From Methylocella tundrae (GTDB lineage: Bacteria; Pseudomonadota; Alphaproteobacteria; Rhizobiales; Beijerinckiaceae): a DNA stretch of 49,558 nucleotides. A model generated the notes under the pieces. That model was not told the origin of the DNA, searched no databases, and saw only the letters and a list, made by a program, of their open reading frames with translations. Where the stretch lies: positions 1 through 49,558 of the forward strand of contig NZ_CABFMQ020000086.1 in assembly GCF_901905185.1 (NCBI RefSeq), written 5' to 3'. Position numbers and translations under genes: made by a program. This document shows positions 1-8,084 of this stretch, piece by piece (position 1 is the stretch's first letter; each line of letters starts with the position of its first letter).

Positions 1-2
1 CT

Positions 3-170
3 CGAATGCTGCTGATTCGGGACCGGAAGGATCCGCAACAAGAAGGGCAATCACCAGCGCATTCCGCTGTTCGCCGCTGCTGGCTATGACGCATGGGAAA
101 TTATCGACGAGCAGCGCAATCGGCGCAAGCCGTCTGGATACCCGTTCCTACCCGGTCGAGCTGGCGCGAA
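3..170 (+). pseudogene. Fragment of a tyrosine recombinase (phage-type integrase), frameshifted
   Basis: Translating from base 3 gives MLLIRDRK. Shifting frame near base 30 continues as RNKKGNHQRIPL, then GYDAW and DEQRN. In rhizobial phage-type integrases these blocks form one continuous stretch before the catalytic His-x-x-Arg region, so I read this as an integrase with a small frameshift. The downstream reading frame runs on to a stop at 310-312 but loses resemblance after about base 170, and the catalytic HxxR and Tyr are not found. The upstream part lies outside the window. The fragment fits the other mobile-element debris at 5.5-6.5 kb. The call rests on remembered family sequence, not on a search. 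Confidence 0.5.
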
Positions 171-300
171 AAAATACTTGAAGGGGCGTAAGTCGCGGAT
201 TTGGGCGCGCGTCACAGCGGCGAGCTTCATGCTCGACCGCGGCGCGGCCAATAGCGTCCTCCGGCAATTCAGGATAGCCAGACAGACTACACAGATAGGC

Positions 301-329
301 TTTACAGTTTAACTGTCTATCTGATATGT
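301..329 (+). promoter_or_regulatory. Candidate marR promoter with embedded palindromic operator
   Basis: A -35-like TTTACA (301-306) is followed after 16-17 bases by GATATG/ATATGT (323-329). The spacer holds the palindrome ACAGTTTAACTGT (304-316), nested inside a wider imperfect inverted repeat (ACTACA...TGTAGT, about 287-331). This is the classic layout of an autoregulated MarR promoter. The predicted transcript would start only a few bases before the ATG at 338, and no Shine-Dalgarno sequence is visible, so the mRNA may be leaderless. Promoter and operator are inferred from sequence only. Confidence 0.4.
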
Positions 330-337
330 AGTCCGAC

Positions 338-790
338 ATGGAACTCGCGCCGGACAATCACCAAGCCATACGCGCCTCAGCCCTGGCGCAGGACCTCCGC
401 GCCTTGCTGGGCAAGCTGAAACGCCGCTTGCGCGAGCAGGCGCATGTCGGCGACCTGACGCCATCCCAGGTGTCCGTGCTGCTACGCCTCGAAAAGGACG
501 GCCCCGCGACGGCTTCGAGCCTTGCGCGGGCCGACGGAATGCGGCCGCAATCGATGGCCGCAGTCATCGCCGTTCTGGATGCTGCAGGCCTGGTGAGCGG
601 CGCGCCGGACCCGACGGACAGACGGCAGACCCTCCTCTCGCTGACGGACGCCTGCCGGCGATGGGTTAAGGAGGGACGCGCGGCGCGACAGGATTGGCTG
701 ACCCGCACCATCCAGGCGCGGCTTTCGCCGCCGGAACAAGACGAACTCGCGGCTTCTGTCGAGCTGCTCAAGCGGCTCGTCGACGACTGA
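338..790 (+). CDS. MarR family transcriptional regulator
   Basis: This is a 150-residue winged-helix regulator of the usual MarR length. The N-terminal helix (about 10-35) is a dimerisation helix. The segment from LTPSQVSVLLRLE through SLARADGMRPQSMAAVIAVL is the helix-turn-helix, and DPTDRRQTLLSLT at about 90-102 is the beta-wing with the conserved D-x-R-R. The gene is followed after 60 bases by an isochorismatase-like gene, a small membrane protein and an MFS exporter on the same strand, so it probably represses that operon in response to a small aromatic or drug-like ligand. The start at 338 has no visible ribosome binding site, and a palindrome overlaps the putative promoter just upstream. 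The family is secure and the ligand is unknown. Confidence 0.85.
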   Translation: MELAPDNHQAIRASALAQDLRALLGKLKRRLREQAHVGDLTPSQVSVLLRLEKDGPATASSLARADGMRPQSMAAVIAVLDAAGLVSGAPDPTDRRQTLLSLTDACRRWVKEGRAARQDWLTRTIQARLSPPEQDELAASVELLKRLVDD

Positions 791-849
791 GGGCGTTTTG
801 TGGGGCTCACGCCAGATCGAACCCGTCGTGACTTTCAAGAGGAGATTCC

Positions 850-1413
850 ATGGCGCTCACCACGCTCGATCCAAAAACAGCCCTGATCATCGTCGACCTG
901 CAGAAGGGCGTCATCGGCCTTCCCGCCATCCATCCCATTGGCGACGTCATCGCGCGGGCTCGCGCGCTGGCCGACGCCTTCCGCGAGCGCGGCCTGCCGG
1001 TCGTGCTCGTCAACGTCGCTGGCGGCGCGCCAGGCCGGACGGAACAGCCGCGTCAAACGGGATCCCGTCCGGAAGGGTGGACCGACTTCATCCCGGAGCT
1101 GAATCAACAACCCAGCGACATCGTGGTGACCAAGTGGACCTGGGGCGCCTTCGCGAGCACCGATCTCGAGGCCCAGTTGAAAGCACGGGGCGTCACCCAG
1201 GTGGTGATCGCGGGCGTGGCCACCGGAACCGGCGTCGAGGCGACGGCGCGACAAGCCTATGAGCAAGGATTCAACGTCACCCTCGCCACCGACGCCATGA
1301 CCGACAGGCATCCCGAGACTCACGATTACAGCATCAAGAATGTCTTCCCAAGGCTTGGCGAAACCGGGACGAGCCGAGAGATCATCGATCTCCTGCCGCC
1401 AAGGAGCGCCTGA
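850..1413 (+). CDS. Isochorismatase-like hydrolase family protein, nucleophile Cys absent
   Basis: This 187-residue protein has the isochorismatase/cysteine hydrolase fold. ALIIVDLQKG (about 10-19) carries the conserved Asp, and VVTKWTWGAF carries the conserved Lys. The segment VIAGVATGTGVEATARQA is where family members normally place the catalytic Cys, but here Gly/Thr occupy it. A subset of annotated family members share this change, so the protein may be non-hydrolytic or use another nucleophile. A Shine-Dalgarno (AGAGGAG) sits 6-7 bases before the ATG. It lies in an apparent operon downstream of marR, and its stop codon is separated by one base from the next start. The substrate cannot be inferred. 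Confidence 0.8.
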   Translation: MALTTLDPKTALIIVDLQKGVIGLPAIHPIGDVIARARALADAFRERGLPVVLVNVAGGAPGRTEQPRQTGSRPEGWTDFIPELNQQPSDIVVTKWTWGAFASTDLEAQLKARGVTQVVIAGVATGTGVEATARQAYEQGFNVTLATDAMTDRHPETHDYSIKNVFPRLGETGTSREIIDLLPPRSA

Positions 1414-1414
1414 G

Positions 1415-1744
1415 ATGCCGTGGCTTGCTCTCCTCTCCTATTTCCTTGGCGGCGTCTTCCTCGCGAACGCCATACCCCACTTGGTCAGCGGCATGATGGG
1501 CAGGCCGTTTCAGAGCCCCTTCGCCAAGCCGCCGGGGGAGGGTCTTTCCTCATCGACCGTCAACGTCCTCTGGGGCTTTTTCAACATCGTCATCGGCTAT
1601 CTGCTCGTCTGTCGCGTCGGCGATTTTGGGTTGCGGAACACGGGCGACGTCGCCGCATTCGGCGCTGGCGCGCTCCTGATCGCGCTTTTTTCCGCCCGGC
1701 ACTTTGGCCGCTTCCATGGCGGCAACCTGCCGGAGCATCCATGA
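1415..1744 (+). CDS. Small integral membrane protein of unknown function
   Basis: This 109-residue hydrophobic protein has about three predicted membrane segments: ALLSYFLGGVFLANAIPHLV near the N-terminus, NVLWGFFNIVIGYLLVC in the middle, and AAFGAGALLIALFSA near the C-terminus. I do not recognise a named family, though similar unnamed proteins occur beside MFS exporters. The start was chosen because the ATG lies one base after the upstream stop. The next gene begins with ATGA overlapping this stop, so the three genes are translationally coupled. A longer frame extends upstream but only by running back through the preceding gene. A role as an accessory membrane protein for the exporter is inferred from position alone. 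Confidence 0.7.
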   Translation: MPWLALLSYFLGGVFLANAIPHLVSGMMGRPFQSPFAKPPGEGLSSSTVNVLWGFFNIVIGYLLVCRVGDFGLRNTGDVAAFGAGALLIALFSARHFGRFHGGNLPEHP

Positions 1745-2967
1745 AGGCTCCTGTTTGGGGCGTCTTCCGATCGCTGCGAGGTTTCAACTATCAAGTCTGG
1801 GCGGTCGGCGCGTTCGTCTCCAACGTCGGCACCTGGGTGCAGCGGACGGCCCAGGACTGGCTGGTGTTCACCCAGCTCACCCATCACGACGCTTCGGCCG
1901 TCGGGCTGGTCATGGCGCTGCAGTTCGGTCCACAGTTCCTCCTGTTGCCATGGACGGGCTTCGCCGCCGACCATTTCAATCAGCGTAAGCTCCTGATCGC
2001 CACGCAGGCGACGATGGGCGCTCTCGCTCTGATGCTGGGGCTTCTCACCGTCACAGGCGTCGTCCAGCTCTGGCATGTCTACATCTTCGCCTTTTTGTTC
2101 GGCAGCGCGGCGGCGTTCGATGCGCCGGTGCGTCAGACCTTCGTCGCGGAGTTGGTCGGCGATGAAGACCTGCATAATGCTGTGGCGCTCAACTCGACCT
2201 CGTTCAACGCCGCGCGGATGATCGGCCCGGCGCTCGCCGGCGTGATCATCGCCGCGATCGGCACGGGCTGGGCTTTCCTGATCAATGGCGCCTCTTTCGT
2301 TGCGGTGCTGATCTCCCTCGCGTTCCTGCGCCTCGCCGAACTTCGTCCGAACGCCAGGGCCCACCGCGCCAAGGGAAGTTTCACCGAGGGATTCCGCTAC
2401 GTGTGGGGCCGCCCGGACCTCAAGGCAGTTTTAGTCATGCTGTTCCTGATCGGAACGTTCGGCCTGAACTTTCCGATCTTCATCTCGACCATGGCCGTCA
2501 GCGTTTTCCATGCCGACGCCCGCGGATATGGCCTGTTGTCGTCGATCATGGCCATCGGCACGGTGGCCGGCGCGCTATTGGGCGCCAACCGCAGCAAGCC
2601 GCGGTTCGGCTTGCTGCCGGCCGGCGCCGGCGTCTTCGGGCTCGGCTGCACGCTGGCCGCCATTGCGCCGAACTATTGGTTGTTCGCCGGCGCGCTCATC
2701 GTCATCGGCGTGGCCGCGCTGACCGTCACCAACACGACGAACAGCCTGATGCAGCTTTCGACAGAGCCCGCCATGCGCGGGCGGGTGATGGCGCTGCGCG
2801 TCGGCGTCGCGCTCGGGGGCACCCCGATCGGAGCGCCGATCGTCGGTTGGGTGGCCAACAATTACGGGCCGCGCTGGGCGCTCGGCGTCGGCGCGGCGTC
2901 TGGGTTTGCTGCGGCGATCGTGGCCGTTTTCGCCATGGCCCGCCCGAGACCACGGCCTTCGGTTTGA
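1741..2967 (+). CDS. Major facilitator superfamily exporter (MFS_3/EntS-like)
   Basis: This 408-residue protein has about 12 hydrophobic segments. Typical MFS_3 features are the N-terminal FNYQVWAVGAFVSNVGTWVQ, the 2-3 loop GFAADHFNQRKLL, and RQTFVAELVGDEDLHNAVAL with NSTSFNAARMIGPALAGVI following. That last pattern is common in EntS-like siderophore or drug effluxers. The ATG overlaps the stop of the previous gene (ATGA), which fixes the start. A much longer open frame from 1420 is only the shadow of the upstream gene. The probable role is proton-driven export of a small molecule, with expression controlled by the MarR protein at the head of the operon. The substrate is not visible. Confidence 0.85.
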   Translation: MKAPVWGVFRSLRGFNYQVWAVGAFVSNVGTWVQRTAQDWLVFTQLTHHDASAVGLVMALQFGPQFLLLPWTGFAADHFNQRKLLIATQATMGALALMLGLLTVTGVVQLWHVYIFAFLFGSAAAFDAPVRQTFVAELVGDEDLHNAVALNSTSFNAARMIGPALAGVIIAAIGTGWAFLINGASFVAVLISLAFLRLAELRPNARAHRAKGSFTEGFRYVWGRPDLKAVLVMLFLIGTFGLNFPIFISTMAVSVFHADARGYGLLSSIMAIGTVAGALLGANRSKPRFGLLPAGAGVFGLGCTLAAIAPNYWLFAGALIVIGVAALTVTNTTNSLMQLSTEPAMRGRVMALRVGVALGGTPIGAPIVGWVANNYGPRWALGVGAASGFAAAIVAVFAMARPRPRPSV

Positions 2968-2998
2968 TCTTGCCTGCCTCGGATTGTCCTCGCGAACG

Positions 2999-3883
2999 TC
3001 AGCTATCCGATACGTGCAGCTGTTCGAGATCGGCGATCAACCCGGGTCCAGTCGGTTCCCATCCGAGCTGTTTCCGCGTCTGCGCGCTGGACGTGGGCAT
3101 GTCGAATGCCGCAAACATGCCGAGCCAGCCAAAAAAGGCCTGCGCCTCTTCCGGGGCGATGGATTTGACCGGCAGCTTCAGGCGCCGGCCAATGGCTTCG
3201 GCGATGTCGCGCATCGAGACGCCCTCTTCCGCGACCGCGTGATATTTTGCGTTCGGCTCAGCCTTTTCGATCGCCAGCCTGTAGAGACGCGCGACATCGA
3301 GAACATAGGCCGCCGGCCAGCGGTTGAGTCCGTCGCCGACATAGGCGCACACTCCCTTTTCGCGGTACACCTCGATCGCGGGGGTGATGAGACCTTGTTT
3401 GACCGGGTCGTGGACCTGGGGAAGACGCATGACCGAGGCGCGGACGCCCTTCAGCGATAGAGCCGTCTGTTCCGAAACACGGGGGAATGGAAAATCAGAC
3501 GGTATCACGTCATCTTCGATCGCAACCTGACCGGGCCCGGCTAATCCCGCCAATCCCCCTGTAACGACGAGGGGCCTGTCGGAGCCAGCCAGAACGGAGC
3601 CCAAGGCTTCAATGGCGCGGCGATCGACTTCACAACTCTCTACAAAATTTGACCAGTCATGGATGAAGGCCAGGTGAATGACGGCCTCCGAAGCGGTTGC
3701 CCCCTGACGCAAGCTATCAAGGTCTTCAAGCGAGCCGCGAAGGACATCCGCGCCAATGGCGGCCAAGGATTTTGCCCCTTCGTCCGAACGGGCCATGCCA
3801 AGGACTTCATGTCCGGCGGCGATCAGTTCCTTGACGACGGGCAAGCCGATGAAACCGGTGGCGCCGGTGACAAACACACGCAT
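2999..3883 (-). CDS. SDR-family NAD(P)-dependent epimerase/oxidoreductase
   Basis: This 294-residue Rossmann protein begins with the nucleotide-binding motif GATGFIG (residues 7-13), as in atypical or extended short-chain dehydrogenases. VIHLAFIHDW follows at about 69-78. The canonical Tyr-x-x-x-Lys pair is not obvious at the usual distance, so it may belong to the atypical SDRs related to NmrA-like or sugar-epimerase proteins. The gene is transcribed divergently from an XRE regulator 80 bases away and is probably its target. It converges on the MFS exporter gene with about 30 bases between the stops. The family is secure and the reaction is not. Confidence 0.8.
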   Translation of the reverse strand: MRVFVTGATGFIGLPVVKELIAAGHEVLGMARSDEGAKSLAAIGADVLRGSLEDLDSLRQGATASEAVIHLAFIHDWSNFVESCEVDRRAIEALGSVLAGSDRPLVVTGGLAGLAGPGQVAIEDDVIPSDFPFPRVSEQTALSLKGVRASVMRLPQVHDPVKQGLITPAIEVYREKGVCAYVGDGLNRWPAAYVLDVARLYRLAIEKAEPNAKYHAVAEEGVSMRDIAEAIGRRLKLPVKSIAPEEAQAFFGWLGMFAAFDMPTSSAQTRKQLGWEPTGPGLIADLEQLHVSDS

Positions 3884-3963
3884 GAGCAGGTCTCCAGATT
3901 TCGTTGGAGACAGATATCTGCCTGTGGTCTATTCTGGTAAAGTAGTGACCTTATCATAGTAAG

Positions 3964-4824
3964 ATGACTAACAGGATGGACGAGCACGTCACGAACGAGA
4001 ATCGGCTTGGGTCCTATCTGAAGGACCGCCGCGCCAAGCTCGATCCGGCCGCGTTCGGCTTTCCGCCGGAGCGTCGCCGCACGCCTGGGCTGCGCCGCGA
4101 GGAAGTGGCGCAGCGCGCCAACATCAGCCCGACCTGGTACACATGGCTGGAGCAGGGGCGCGGCGGCGCGGCGTCGGCCGACGTGCTCGACCGGATCGCC
4201 CGCGCCTTGATGCTGACGGAAGTCGAGCGCGAGCATCTCTTCCTGCTCGGCCTCGGCCGCCCGCCCGAGGCGCGCTACCAGAAGAACGAAGGCGTCACGC
4301 CACGACTGCAACGCGTGCTCGACGCGCTGGAGCCGAGCCCCGCCCTCATCCGAACCGCCACATGGGACGTCGTCGCCTGGAACCGGGCGGCGACCGTGAT
4401 TCTGACCGACTATGGATCGCTGCCGCCGGAGCAGCGCAATGTCCTGCGCTTCATATTCCTCGATCCGCGCGTCCGCGCCGCGCAATATGACTGGGAAAGC
4501 GTGGCGCGGTTCGTGGTGGGCGCGTTCAGGGTGGACGCGGCGCGTGCGGGGGCGGCGGCGGAAGTGCAGCCTCTCGTCGACGAGCTCTGCCGGCTCAGTC
4601 CCGAGTTCAAAGCGATGTGGCGCGACAATGACGTCCACAGCCATGGCGAGGGAGTCAAGCACATACGGCATCCGGTTCTGGGCCCGATCGCTTTCGAATA
4701 TTCAGCGTTCGCCGTCGACGGCAGACCGGATCTCGGCATGGTGGTCTATAATCCGGCGACGCCGGCGGACGCAGAGAAGATCAGTTCGTTGATCGGTTCG
4801 GCGCCTGCAGGCGAACAATCATGA
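3964..4824 (+). CDS. XRE-family regulator with MmyB-like ligand-binding domain
   Basis: This 286-residue protein has an N-terminal helix-turn-helix (about 12-75, including RRTPGLRREEVAQRANIS and TWYTWLEQGR). The C-terminal domain starts near PRLQRVLDALEPSPALI and runs through the MmyB-like ligand-binding fold (VAWNRAATVI, LRFIFLDPRVR, HPVLGPIAFEYSAF). Regulators of this type usually sit next to an SDR gene they control, as here. The ATG at 3964 comes just after a TATCAT box (3952-3957), so the message may have almost no leader. A second in-frame ATG lies at 3976 without a good ribosome binding site. The ligand is unknown. Confidence 0.85.
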   Translation: MTNRMDEHVTNENRLGSYLKDRRAKLDPAAFGFPPERRRTPGLRREEVAQRANISPTWYTWLEQGRGGAASADVLDRIARALMLTEVEREHLFLLGLGRPPEARYQKNEGVTPRLQRVLDALEPSPALIRTATWDVVAWNRAATVILTDYGSLPPEQRNVLRFIFLDPRVRAAQYDWESVARFVVGAFRVDAARAGAAAEVQPLVDELCRLSPEFKAMWRDNDVHSHGEGVKHIRHPVLGPIAFEYSAFAVDGRPDLGMVVYNPATPADAEKISSLIGSAPAGEQS

Positions 4825-4968
4825 TCCTCGTTGTCGATGCGCCTGAATGCCGGGCCTCGCCACGACCCTCGATCCTGACGCCGCCGGGTTCAGGGCGGGA
4901 CTCGCAGGGCTTATGGCGGATGCGCTTGCGCTCCCGGTTATCGCCGCGGCGATCTGTGCTGAGACGTC

Positions 4969-5550
4969 TCACGTCCGGGTCCGGACGCCCGCGATCAATA
5001 TGTCGACCAGACGCTTGGCCGCCTGCTCGCCATCGGCCCCCAAGCCTATGTTGGCGACTCCGGCGATCGCGCGCAGCAGGTCGAGCGGATCAAGCTCCAG
5101 GCGAATGTCGCCGCTCGCGACCGCGCCATCGACCAGCTTCGCGATCGACTGCTTCACCTGTGCCGTGGACGCCGACTACAGATCGGACGTCCCGCCAACA
5201 ATCGAATTGAGCAGTTCGTACATCCCGTGCTTGGCGGCGATGTAGTCCACGAACAGCAGCAGCCATTCACGTAGCGCCGTCACTGGAGGCTGCGTCTCCG
5301 CGAGGCGGCCGGCGGCGGCGACAAGCTGCTCGGTCTCGTTGCGATAGACCGCCGCGACCAGCGCATCGCGGGTGGGGAAATGGCGGTAGAGCGTCCCCGC
5401 CCCGACGCCGGCGATCCGGGCGATCTCATCAAGGCTGGCGCCGGATCCCTTTTCGGCGAAAGCGGCCTTCGCCGTTTCGAGCAAGCGAATGCGGTTGCGC
5501 TCCGCATCGGCTCGCGGCTTGCGGACGGCAGCGGCTTTGCCCTCATCGCT
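4969..5550 (-). pseudogene. TetR-family regulator with an in-frame amber codon and no own start
   Basis: The frame reads as a normal TetR protein. The DNA-binding part holds ARIAGVGAGTLYRHFPTRDA, followed by helices to NSIVGGTSDL. A TAG then lies at 5176-5178, and the same frame continues through QVKQSIAKLVDGAVASGDIR to a natural-looking C-terminus at 4969. Only one codon separates the two halves, so this is a point nonsense mutation (or a sequencing error). On the 5' side the frame runs directly into debris of a replication initiator gene without a recognisable start codon or ribosome binding site. The N-terminus was therefore probably lost in the recombination that joined them. A truncated DNA-binding half could still be made. 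Confidence 0.7.
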
Positions 5551-6352
5551 GGGTGCGAAGCTGAGGCGCGGTGTCCCGTCGGCATCAGCTTCGAGGCCGA
5601 GCCGATAGCCGGGGAGCGGTTGGCGGCTGACAATTCCGTGCATTTCGAAGGCGAAGCGCCGCAGAGAAGACAAGCCGCCGGATTTGAGACGCAGATGCGG
5701 GAGGTCGAAGCTCCAGCCCTTCTATTGACGGCCGCCTTGCGCGCCAGGCGATAGAGCCAGCGCTCCAATCCGCCCGTCAGATCGAAATAGGCGCGGTCGA
5801 TGGTGAGCACGAAGGCGTCGTTCATGACGCCGACGTAGAACCTCCGGCAGGATCAATTCGATCCCACGTGGGCGGCCATTGGCGTCGAGCCGCTCCTTCC
5901 ATTCGTTGATCCAGGAGAAGCGGCGCCGGCGACGCCCGGTCGGCTGGCGGATGGAGGTCGCGATCGTCGTGGCCTGCAGCCGGTCCAATGCGGCCTTCAG
6001 GCGATCATCGTCGCGAAGCGAGTCCCCACGCCCGATGAAGGCGAGGATTTCATAGGGCGTCGCCGTCATCAGGCGGGAGGTCATCAGGCCATGGCGCCTC
6101 GACGATCTGGGAAGCGGCCCAGATCAGCACGTCGGCGTCCCAGATGGTCGCCATGCCGTGTTCTTGCGTCGCCTCGACTCGGATTGTCACCTCGATCGTC
6201 CGGAAATCGATCGGCTGGATGCGTCGCGACTTGGACAGGCTGAAGAACGGCCAGAACAACAGGCCCTGCGCGTCGCGCGGCGCCATGCGGCCAGGCAAGG
6301 CGCGAAACAGGTCGAGCTACTGGCGCTCGGCAGGGTCGCGGTGTGCGGACAT
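5551..6352 (-). pseudogene. Decayed replication initiator protein A (RepA-type) gene
   Basis: Read on the minus strand, consecutive pieces in different frames assemble into the rhizobial replication initiator protein A family. The pieces are MSAHRDPAERQ, an amber codon at 6317-6319, LDLFRALPGRMAPRDAQ, KSRRIQPIDFR, and EHGMATIWDADVLIWAASQI. After a shift come TSRLMTATPYEILAFIGRG, RLKAALDRLQ and RFSWINEWKE. After another shift come FVLTIDRAYFDLTGGLERWL, and after a third SSLRRFAFEMHGIVSRQPL and PGYRLGLEADADG. There are thus one nonsense codon and at least three frameshifts, and the 3' end is fused to the TetR remnant. The family sits on plasmids and integrative elements of Alphaproteobacteria. 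The reading is from remembered family sequence. Confidence 0.8.
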
Positions 6353-6429
6353 CGGCACGCGATCGCTCAGCGACGATTGTGAGCGGCGACCGGAGCCGGG
6401 CCGGCCGCATCTGCCCGGCCGGCGTTGCG

Positions 6430-6489
6430 CGCCTCGACATGCTCGGCCCCTGGATCGAGCAGACGGAGGGAGCCAAATTCTGGCTGCGT
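6430..6489 (+). mobile_element. Scrap of an IS256-family transposase
   Basis: In one plus frame the residues LGPWIEQTEGAKFWLR appear. They closely match the block in IS256-type transposases that reads LGLWIEQTEGAKFWLR in typical members. Nothing before or after in this frame continues the match, and no terminal inverted repeats are evident, so only about 20 codons survive. It sits between the broken replication initiator and the cfa gene and probably marks one edge of the decayed island. Confidence 0.5.
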
Positions 6490-6674
6490 GATTTTGACAG
6501 GCGGGACCGGAACTTTTTTGCTATCGCGCTGATTGTATTAACACTAGAGGCGCGCCTGTCACTCAAGCCAAAGCTCGGCGGTCGTTACGGCGCACGTTTT
6601 GCTATGCGGTCTCGAATGGCGGGTCGGCTCATCGTGCGGGCTCGATCGGATCCACGTGAACCCGGGTCAGACGA

Positions 6675-7940
6675 ATGGACAAGATATTTGGCGCTTTTTT
6701 TGCTGGTCTGATCAAATTCGGGACGCTCGATGTTGTCGCCGCGAACGGACGCCGCTTCACCGTCGGCGACGGTTCGGGCAAAAAGTTGGCGGTGCGGTTC
6801 AACGATCGCAACGCGCAAATCCTCTTCATGATCGATCCTGAATTGCGCTTCGGCGAACTCTTCATGGACGGCCGCGTCGAGGTGATCGAGGGCTCACTCT
6901 ACGATGTGGTGGCGCTCGCCTCGGAAAATCTGATGCGCGCGGACCCTGGCCCTTCGCCCGGCGGGTTTGGCTGGGTCCGCCTTCTGCAGGAAGCGCGCGC
7001 GGCTCTGCGCCGGCTCGCCCGGGCGAACGACGCCCTGCGCGCGAGGCGAAACGTCGCGCATCATTACGATCTCGACGTTCGCGTCTACGAGCTCTTTCTG
7101 GACGGCGACATGCAGTATTCCTGCGCCTATTTCGAGAGCGACGGCGAAAGTCTCGAAGATGCGCAGCTTGCAAAAAAACGGCACATCGCGGCAAAGCTCG
7201 TCGCCGGCCCCGGCGCGAGCGTCCTCGACATCGGCAGCGGCTTCGGCGGGCTTGCCAATTACCTCGCGCGTTTTTGCGGCGCCAGCGTCACGGGCCTCAC
7301 ACTCTCCAAGGCGCAGTTCGAAGTGAGCCGGCGGCGCGCCGCGGCTCTCGGTCCCCTGGCGGCCGATTTCCGCATGCTGGATTATCGCGAGGTCGAGGGG
7401 CGCTTCGACCGCGTCGTTTCGGTCGGCATGTTCGAGCATGTGGGCATTGCCAATTACGACGCGTATTTCCGCAAGATCGCGCAGCTTCTCAATGAGGATG
7501 GCGTCGCCCTGGTGCACACGATCGGCCGCGCGCCGGGCCCCGCCGCGACCAATCCATGGATCGGCAAATATATTTTCCCAGGGGGGTATATCCCCTCGCT
7601 TTCCGAAATCCTGCCGGCGATCGAGCAAAGCTCTCTCGTCGTCACGGACCTTGAAGTTTTACGGCTCCATTATGCCGAAACACTCAAAGCCTGGCGGGAG
7701 CGCTTTCTGGCGCGGCGCGAACAGGCAAAAGCGATCTATGATGAACGCTTCTGCCGCATGTGGGAGCTTTACCTCGCGGGGTCGGAAGCCGCCTTCCGAT
7801 ATGAAGGCCTTGTCGTTTTTCAGGTCCAGCTCGCAAAGAGGCTCGACGCCGTGCCGCTAACGCGCGACTACATCACACGCGCGGAAGCGGATCTGCGCCG
7901 CCGCGAAGCTGCGTCCACCTTGTCGGAGGCCGGCGAATAG
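6675..7940 (+). CDS. cfa: Cyclopropane-fatty-acyl-phospholipid synthase
   Basis: This 421-residue S-adenosylmethionine-dependent enzyme methylenates unsaturated acyl chains of membrane phospholipids. An N-terminal lipid-binding part is followed by NVAHHYDLDVRVYELFLD and MQYSCAYFE (about 126-153). The SAM-binding glycine loop is VLDIGSGFGG (183-192), then VSVGMFEHVG, NPWIGKYIFPGGYIPSLSE, and HYAETLKAWRERF near the C-terminus. All are hallmarks of the CFA synthase family, and the length is normal. The start at 6675 lacks a strong Shine-Dalgarno, but the sequence similarity begins at once. No partner gene flanks it: upstream is island debris and downstream is a repeat element. Confidence 0.93.
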   Translation: MDKIFGAFFAGLIKFGTLDVVAANGRRFTVGDGSGKKLAVRFNDRNAQILFMIDPELRFGELFMDGRVEVIEGSLYDVVALASENLMRADPGPSPGGFGWVRLLQEARAALRRLARANDALRARRNVAHHYDLDVRVYELFLDGDMQYSCAYFESDGESLEDAQLAKKRHIAAKLVAGPGASVLDIGSGFGGLANYLARFCGASVTGLTLSKAQFEVSRRRAAALGPLAADFRMLDYREVEGRFDRVVSVGMFEHVGIANYDAYFRKIAQLLNEDGVALVHTIGRAPGPAATNPWIGKYIFPGGYIPSLSEILPAIEQSSLVVTDLEVLRLHYAETLKAWRERFLARREQAKAIYDERFCRMWELYLAGSEAAFRYEGLVVFQVQLAKRLDAVPLTRDYITRAEADLRRREAASTLSEAGE

Positions 7941-7953
7941 CGGCGCGCGCCTG

Positions 7954-8050
7954 GTGCAGGATGCATTCGACGGAATCGCATCCTGCACTTCGGCCTTTGT
8001 TTTGTTGCATGACGCGACCCGAGAACTCTGCAACTTTCCGGTGTCACGCC
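7954..8050. repeat. Dispersed intergenic palindromic repeat, copy 1
   Basis: The core is a hairpin, GCAGGATGC...GCATCCTGC, followed by a TTTGTTTT stretch and a second inverted pair. The same order (GGAATGCG...CGCATTCC, TTGTTTTA, then GCATGATG...CATCATGC) appears at 17763-17864 and 23701-23803, with the second half again near 33939-33987. This copy lies just after the cfa stop and may act as its terminator. Confidence 0.55.
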
Positions 8051-8084
8051 AAGGCGCGCGCCGCCCTTAAGCCTGACGTTCGGC

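Noticed and set aside
148..357. 69-codon minus-strand ORF near the left edge
   Set aside because: Overlaps the marR promoter and start and the integrase remnant; no recognisable features.
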